From Achatina immaculata (lineage: Eukaryota > Mollusca > Gastropoda > Stylommatophora > Achatinidae), in assembly GCA_009760885.1 (NCBI GenBank), contig CM019718.1, forward strand, positions 24,243,133 through 24,307,132: DNA of 64,000 bases, given 5' to 3'. Below, in pieces: positions 57,960-64,000 of this stretch (positions within the stretch are counted from its first letter, which is position 1; the number at the start of each line of letters is the position of its first letter). The notes beneath the pieces are model-generated. The model was given only the letters and a program-made list of their open reading frames with translations. It was not told the origin of the DNA and made no database searches. Made by a program: the position numbers and the translations under genes.

Positions 57960-58286
57960 CATTTTTGGGAGATTTGATTGACATTCCTTTAGGACCAACA
58001 TTGGCTCATAGAGTGGAAATCATATCTTTCCATGTCTGATGACTCGCCACCACCTGCTGTAGGTCTTGGACGGACTTGAATCCCAAAGTTGTACTCTCTC
58101 TCTATTTAAGGTTCTACGTAGAGTCTCCCTTGGCCTGCCTTGCTTTCTTTTGCCTTTTGATGACCATGTGAGGGCCTGGCGGGGGAGTCTGATTTTGTCC
58201 ATTCTGAGAATGTGGCTTATATAGGCCCATTGACGTCTTTTGATGTATCTTGATACATAGACTTGGTTCAATTCCATAAAAGCCAT
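57960..58286 (-). mobile_element. LINE family 3 3' fragment
   Basis: Minus-strand C-terminus LNQVYVSRYIKRRQWAYISH, then RQALTWSSKGKRKQGRPRET (58020-58286), the same family as 2745-3252. Confidence 0.8.
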
Positions 58287-58289
58287 AAA

Positions 58290-59430
58290 TCAAGTCTCAC
58301 ATTGCAATGGCTTCCAATACTTTCAATTTTTTGGAGAACAGCTGTATTAAAGCTAAATGATGGATGTGTGGAAGTATGAGGTCTTTATTAGTCTACATAA
58401 GCACAGAGAAAGTGATTTTATATGGGGTATATCTGTAAGATCTTGGAGTTGGACTTATGCTTGGACCTGTTCTTCTATTTAGAGGTTGTTCCTGAGCTGC
58501 AGTCAAGTCAGTGTAAAGTTTTCATTTGTTCTGATGTTGCTGTATGTTCAGCTATCACTATGTACAACATGAGTCATCACATATACACTCATCCAGCACT
58601 ATAAAATGCCATAATATGTATGAGGGCAAATGTGTACAAAAATAAATAAGAAATCTTTATTCCTAACAAACATAGAAAGAAAATGGACTAAGTGCTTTAG
58701 ATATTTGATCCACATGAGGCTAGATCAACCAGCTGCAAGAGCATATGATGCCAGAAAGGAAGCAACCAGAAACAAGAGGATTCTCATAACATACTCTGGT
58801 GATATAGCAGACAATCTATAGATCAGATATAGAAGCATGAAATTAAACTGAAGAAAAATCTTAACAAACTGCAGTTCTGCAACATATGCGGTGGCAAACT
58901 GATGAAAGATGAAGATTTTTAAAAAGACTATTGTTTCACATCACTGGAATGAAGAATTTTTTTTTTTTTTGCTTTATTGCATGATCTAGAAAAAAAAAAC
59001 AGTGCAAAAAATTCATGAAAGTGAGCATGATTGCAGGAATTTGCTGGCTGCAACAAACTAGTAATGAAAAATGCTTAACAAAACACAGAATGTCAAAAAC
59101 ATGCACATGGTTGGATTCAGATGATGAAACCACAGTTGTACTCACATACCATGGTAAGAGTAAGATTTCAGTTAGAGATCAGTGCTCTTTAAATGAGAGG
59201 CAGAAACTAGACCCTGTCTCTGGATCAATGACAGCGAAGCAGAGTTTGATACAAGGGAAGGATCCACATAATTTTGAAAGCAAACAATCTCAGCACGCCA
59301 GTGAGACTTAGATCTAAGACTTTGCTCATTAGCATATGTCTCAATCACTCACTATTCTGACCACTCTTATCTCTCTCATTTAGAAATGAAGATTTCTAGA
59401 ACTTCAGTACTACTTCCAATCAGGGCCATC
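58290..59430. other. Non-coding stretch, possible degraded LINE
   Basis: The reading RYLIHMRLDQPAARAYDARK (about 58700-58760) resembles a degraded LINE C-terminus, but weakly. Otherwise no gene is seen. Confidence 0.35.
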
Positions 59431-59590
59431 TTCATAATGATACTGTGCCCATGCTTCATAATGATACTGTGCCCATGCTTCATAATGATACTGTGCCCGT
59501 GCTTCATAATGATACTGTGCCCGTGCTTCATAGTGATACTGTGCCCATGCTTCATAATGATACTGTGCCCGTACTTCATAGTGATACTGC
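59431..59590. repeat. 24-bp minisatellite, ~6.7 units
   Basis: The unit is TTCATAATGATACTGTGCCC plus ATGC, with A/G variants at two positions. All three plus frames stay open through it, so ORFs here are repeat artefacts. Confidence 0.95.
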
Positions 59591-59859
59591 TTTCAGTACC
59601 CTGCTCTCATTCAGGCTATTTTTCCAGCACATGTCAAACAATGATTTGCAACAGGGCTCTCCAGAAAACATCACCATCTCAACAAGAACCCAGTCTCAAG
59701 AACAGGAAAATTCAGTACTCTATGGTGCTAGAAATTTTACATTATTTTTCCAGTATATAATGAGGCAGATTCTGTCATTTAGATATTTGAAACCAGGTAA
59801 AAATTAAAATCAAAAAGTATATTTCAAAAGTCGTTTTTCATTAAGATCCATCCATCAAA

Positions 59860-60920
59860 GTCCATGGTCAGTGATCATATGAGCAGTCACTGCCCAGTAT
59901 GCTTTGTGGTGTCTTGCAGAGCAGCAACAAATTCTCTCCACTTCTCACAGTCTGTGGGACTCCAGCTATGCTGCATGCTACTCATTTCTGCTTCTACATT
60001 TCTCCACCAGGTAACCTTTTGTTTGCTCCTCTTTCTTTTTCCCTTAGGTGTCCACTGCATGACTGTTTTAGCAACATTGCTGGGGTCTCCTCAAAGCACA
60101 TAACTAGCATTTTGCTGTTGTGACATGCCTATCTTCTGGTCCACATTGGGTGAGTAGGTTTCTATTATTTACTGTTTGTGGCCAGTAAATATTTAAAATC
60201 TTTCAGAGGCAGGTTGTGCGGAATGAGGATAATCTGCCCATTTCCTTTTTAGTTTTCTCCAGCATCTTTGCTCTGTAGAGAAGTATAGATGACACACAAC
60301 TTTAGCACAGTTTTATTTTCGTTCTCGTACAGTACTAGGGGAGGGGGGTGGAGGAGTGTCAGGGCAGGGAAATGGGAACAGACTTCCAGATGCTTCTAAG
60401 ATTAATAAAAACTGTTGTCGTTTTGTTTATTCAACTCTTTATGACTTTATTTGTTCCTCCATCAGGTGTTACTATACTTTATGTGAAGATATCTGTTTAT
60501 GTTAGGTTTTTGTCAATAATTTTAACTTCAGTTTGGTTTTCTATATTTACTTTCATCATTTTGACTTCTTTAAACTGATGTTCAGTCCCATTTGTCTGCT
60601 GATTGTATCTAGGGTGCTTCTTTTCTCCTAATCCAAATCCTTAAGCATAGGAAACATTGTCTACCTAGTGCCTCTTTTGGTAACTTCTGTTGTTTTGTTC
60701 ATCATCCAGTCTATGATGATGATAAAATTGGTAGCTGTTTAGGTACATCCTTGTCTAACCCCTGTTTTTACCTTAAAAATTTATGACTTTTGTCAACTCT
60801 ACAATTGAAATTAGGCAGGGAAATATTTGATTACTGCTATTAAATGGCATGTTATTCCATATTTCTCCACATACTTTCTCTACATACATCATCAAATGCT
60901 TTTTTTTCAGAATCAATAAA

Positions 60921-60954
<34 letters not shown>

Positions 60955-61330
60955 CTGTTTCTGCCATACTGAGCATTGTTCTATTATGTTTATAGTGTGA
61001 ATATGTGAACTGTGCAAAGCCTGTTTACATCTAATTCCTGCTTGTCCATGAATTAGCTTTTTATCTAATGCTGTTGAGATTCTATTGATGATGATTTTTC
61101 CTAATATTTTGCTTGGTACAGATAGGAGAGTAATTTCTCTCTAGTTGTTAAAATTTGTAAGGTCTCCTTTTTTTGTGTTTTAATTATAATTACTGTGTTC
61201 CATTTTATATCTATCTTTTTAAGGAATACTGACATTCTATATTCTCACAAGTCCAAGCTTTCTCTCATTTAAATGTTTCAGCACTGTCCTTTCCTCTGGC
61301 ATAACTTGATTTCACACTGGCTTCACAATG
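59860..61330 (-). mobile_element. Degraded LINE, minus strand
   Basis: On the minus strand, KILGKIIINRISTALDKKLI and HGQAGIRCKQA (about 61030-61110) match the start of a non-LTR RT. A C-terminal stretch with VPQTVRSGENLLLLCKTPQ lies at about 59895-59960. Many stops and a (TA)n insertion at about 60920-60953. The clade is not determined. Confidence 0.5.
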
Positions 61331-61754
61331 GATCCATTTATTTTAGACATAACTGTCTGATGAAACAACATAACGTGTACCAAAACCAATGACTTGCAAA
61401 AACATGAAGGCACATCAAATGTTGCATGAAGTAGATATAAGGAAAATACTTAAAGGTGAATACCTGTGGTAAGTAAATGGTGAAGCTTTTGATCAAAACT
61501 GTAAAATGCCAGTGGTAAAAAAAGGTTATATTTACAAGTGTAAAATAATAGTTAATGAGCAATGCTACATACAGACAAAATGTAACCTTCTAGATAAGAC
61601 AGGAGCTATATAAACCCTTACAAAGATATATTCACAGAAACCGATTTTTTTTTCTGTAGGTATTATTCTCTACATAACTACATTTATATTATAGTTTTCA
61701 GCAATGAAACTGTAAATGTTCAGAAAACTGTGGCAGAAAATATTTTTCCTCAGT
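61331..61754. other. AT-rich non-coding stretch
   Basis: Nothing recognised. Confidence 0.5.
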
Positions 61755-61763
61755 ATACTACTG

Positions 61764-61845
61764 AAGACACGAAAAACTGGCAAATTACCTTGTGAGCCAT
61801 ATGTGACATTTAATGGCACGGGAAGGATATAAGATATAAGATAAG
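61764..61845 (+). mobile_element. 82-bp LINE family 2 3' end with TSD
   Basis: GTGAGCCATATGTGACATTT and GGCACGGGAAGGATATAAGA plus tail, flanked by ATACTACTG (61755-61763 and 61846-61854). Confidence 0.9.
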
Positions 61846-61854
61846 ATACTACTG

Positions 61855-62560
61855 TATACATTTCATTCTAATTTTAAAAGGTGGAAATACTTCTTAAAAG
61901 AGGAATTTGGGCATTTTTTTTCCCTGACCTTTTTTTTGTTAAATTTCTTTTTTTTTACATTACAAATTAATATTTTGCACAAAAGTATCATATTTCATTT
62001 AAAAAAAGAAAGATAATGTAGATAACACATTATGGCACAACAAATAATTTTTGAGCTCTGGGAAAGCTATGATTAGTTCTTAGAAAATCCCTTTCTTGCC
62101 CAATGCATTGCTCTGGTATTCTTTTTTTCAACATTCAATAGCTTTGTGTGTGTGTGTGTGGTGGTGAATCACAGGAAATTTTACTGCAACCTGGCATGCC
62201 AATGCATAAACTTCAATACTGTCTGTAAATTCTAACACTTGTCTTGTGCCTTTACTTGTGTTTCTTGCGTGATAGAACAATGCATCTCTTAAGCATATTT
62301 TATTGAGGATTTTTTTACATTCTTTTCCAGTATAATATTAGACTACTCAATTTGATGACAAGGTGAATTTAGCAAAATCATTTTCTATTGTTGTTGTAAC
62401 AGACCTTTCTAATCTTTCATTAGAAATAATCATTTCTATGTATTAATTATCCGTGTAAATAAATCCAAATCAACCTTGCCTAAGACACTTTATGAACTTC
62501 ATACATGTATGGCTCAATCATGATATAATCAGGACTATATGTGTGTATATATATATATAT
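61855..62560. other. AT-rich non-coding stretch
   Basis: No gene seen. A (GT)n run is at 62143-62161 and (TA)n is at 62545-62560. Confidence 0.5.
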
Positions 62561-63258
62561 GTCGTACATCCTTCCTGTGCTGTTAAAAGTCACACAGGGC
62601 TCGTATAGTTGTTTGCCAAGTTTTAATGCCTGTTTTCGGCGAGTCTTTCAGCTTCATCAAGGGATGTTATGCCCACTAAACTGGCTTCTGTTAACAATGT
62701 CCTTTTTAGAATTTCACACTGTCGACCTCTTTTCCTTCAGCTTGTTGTGCTGCACTTGATAGCTTATTTTGGTATTCTTCTCATCGCATGGCCAACATAT
62801 GTCCATCTTCTTTTTCTGATCCCCAATGAGACAGGTTGTTGGTTGCTCATCTGCCTTATCTCTGTGTTGTTCTTGAATTTGTTCCACTTTATACCAAGTA
62901 TTTTCCTAAGGCATTTGTTTTCAAAAGAGTCTAATTTCTTGTCTATTTCTTTAGTTGATTTCCAGCTTTCACATGCATAAATGAGGGTGGATATCACATT
63001 TGAAATGAATAATCTTAACTTGTTTTTTGTGCTTGTAACTTTTGAATTCCATATTCTCAAGATTTTTGAAAGACAATGCTGTTTTTGCAATTCTAACTTC
63101 CTTCCTGTCGTCACCATCCTGGTCTATGTAGCTGCCAAGATATGCAAAATGGTTTACTTCATCAACAGCTGTTCCTTCTTGATTAATGAGAAATTTCATA
63201 ATTTTTGTTTTGTCGTTGATAATTTCAAGACCTATTTTGCTAGCCAAGGAAGACAGGG
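62561..63258 (-). mobile_element. LINE family 2, minus-strand 3' fragment
   Basis: Begins with the family 3' signature. It encodes AYLGSYIDQDGDDRKEVRI, LIYACESWKSTKEIDKKLDS and KWNKFKNNTEIRQMSNQQPV (62764-63247). It lies back to back with another family-2 fragment at 63325-63925, separated by (TA)n. Confidence 0.85.
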
Positions 63259-63324
63259 TATATATATATATATAAGTATTTATAACTTGTAAGTATATAT
63301 ATATATCTCAATTTACATACTTCA

Positions 63325-63925
63325 TACCAGCTACATAGATCAGGATGGTGACACTAGAAAGGAAGTTAGAATTACAAAATCAGCATTTACCTTACAGAAT
63401 CTGGAAAACATACGGCATTCTAAAGTTACAAGCACATAAACCAAGTTAAGATTATTCATTTTGAATGTAATATCCATCCTCATTTATGCATGCAAAAGCT
63501 GGAAAACAACTAAAGAAGTAAACAACAAAGTAGATTCTTTTGAACACAAATGCCTAAAGAAAACACTTTGTATAAAGTGGAACGAATTCAAGAACAACAC
63601 AAAGATAAGGCAGATAAATGAACAATAATCTGTCTCATGGGGGAATCAGAAAATGATGATGGACATATATTTATCACTTGATGAGAAGAAACAATAAGAG
63701 AATCTCAAAACAAGCTATCAAGTGGAACACAACAGACTGAATAAAAAGAGTCTGGCCATATTAAACTCTAAAGAGGACATTGTTAAGAGAGGTCAAATTA
63801 ATAGGAATAAAATCCCTTGATGAGGTGGAAAACTTGCCAAAAACAGTAAAACTTGGTGAACTACCAAGTGAGCCTATATGAATGTAATGGCATGGGAAGG
63901 ATGCAAGATGTAAGACATAATATAT
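63325..63925 (+). mobile_element. LINE family 2, plus-strand 3' fragment
   Basis: Highly degraded copy: SYIDQDGDTRKEVRI-equivalent at about 63331-63375, a CKSWKTTKEV block near 63490, and the 3' signature TGGCATGGGAAGGATGCAAG near 63890. Frame breaks are frequent, so it is older than the copy at 47.9-49.7 kb. Confidence 0.75.
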
Positions 63926-64000
63926 ATATAATATATATATACATATGTTTGTGTGTGTGTATGTAATTTGTTTTACTTGTGTACACAATTTACAGTTTCA

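Noticed and set aside
59386..59807. ORFs with repeated HNDTVPML or MILCPCFI units
   Set aside because: All frames are open because of the 24-bp minisatellite.

Overview
The window is metazoan nuclear DNA, most likely from a gastropod mollusc. It is intron-containing and AT-rich, full of non-LTR retrotransposon debris and microsatellites, and carries an H-type lectin gene of the snail-agglutinin family plus fragments of a lophotrochozoan-looking 18S rRNA. No prokaryotic gene organisation is present. Only two ordinary protein-coding genes can be supported: a two-exon secreted H-type lectin (19198-22288, + strand) and a 659-residue E2/UBC-domain protein with one long coding exon (38253-40232, - strand). 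The second has a predicted 5' UTR intron and a TATA-containing promoter near 41.75 kb.

Layout. 0.5-6.1 kb: a nest of RTE/BovB-like LINE copies (here 'LINE family 1') inserted into each other, with an unusual retroposon inside one of them. 6.1-11.1 kb: non-coding DNA with long microsatellites. 11.1-17.1 kb: LINE pieces, a 42-bp coding minisatellite, a 671-bp foldback with tRNA-like promoter boxes, and a degenerate ~33-bp array. 19.2-22.3 kb: the lectin gene, whose intron holds a Jockey/I-type reverse transcriptase relic and a foldback DNA element. 22.7-25.8 kb: the longest family-1 LINE copy. 26.7-28.6 kb: a retroposon with an rDNA-derived head. 28.6-35.9 kb: a direct tandem duplication of about 3.4-3.9 kb. 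38.2-42.0 kb: the E2-like gene. 43.3-46.6 kb: a LINE interrupted by a second rDNA-headed retroposon. 47.0-50.5 kb: another nest of LINEs, several with readable target-site duplications (TSDs). 53.5-54.5 kb: an internally deleted mariner. 55-64 kb: AT-rich DNA with further LINE fragments.

The most unusual item is the retroposon family at 771-2138, 26670-28566 and 43704-45661. All three copies share a body of nested tandem repeats and a (GAA)n tail, and are flanked by 10-13 bp direct repeats. Two copies begin with about 0.4 kb of apparent 5' external transcribed spacer followed by the first ~169 nt of 18S rRNA, fused to the body at the same nucleotide. The third has an unrelated ~0.24 kb head on the same body. 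This looks like a non-autonomous retroposon that captured a pre-rRNA 5' end, or that was co-transcribed from within rDNA, and then spread. I have not searched any database, so novelty is an inference.
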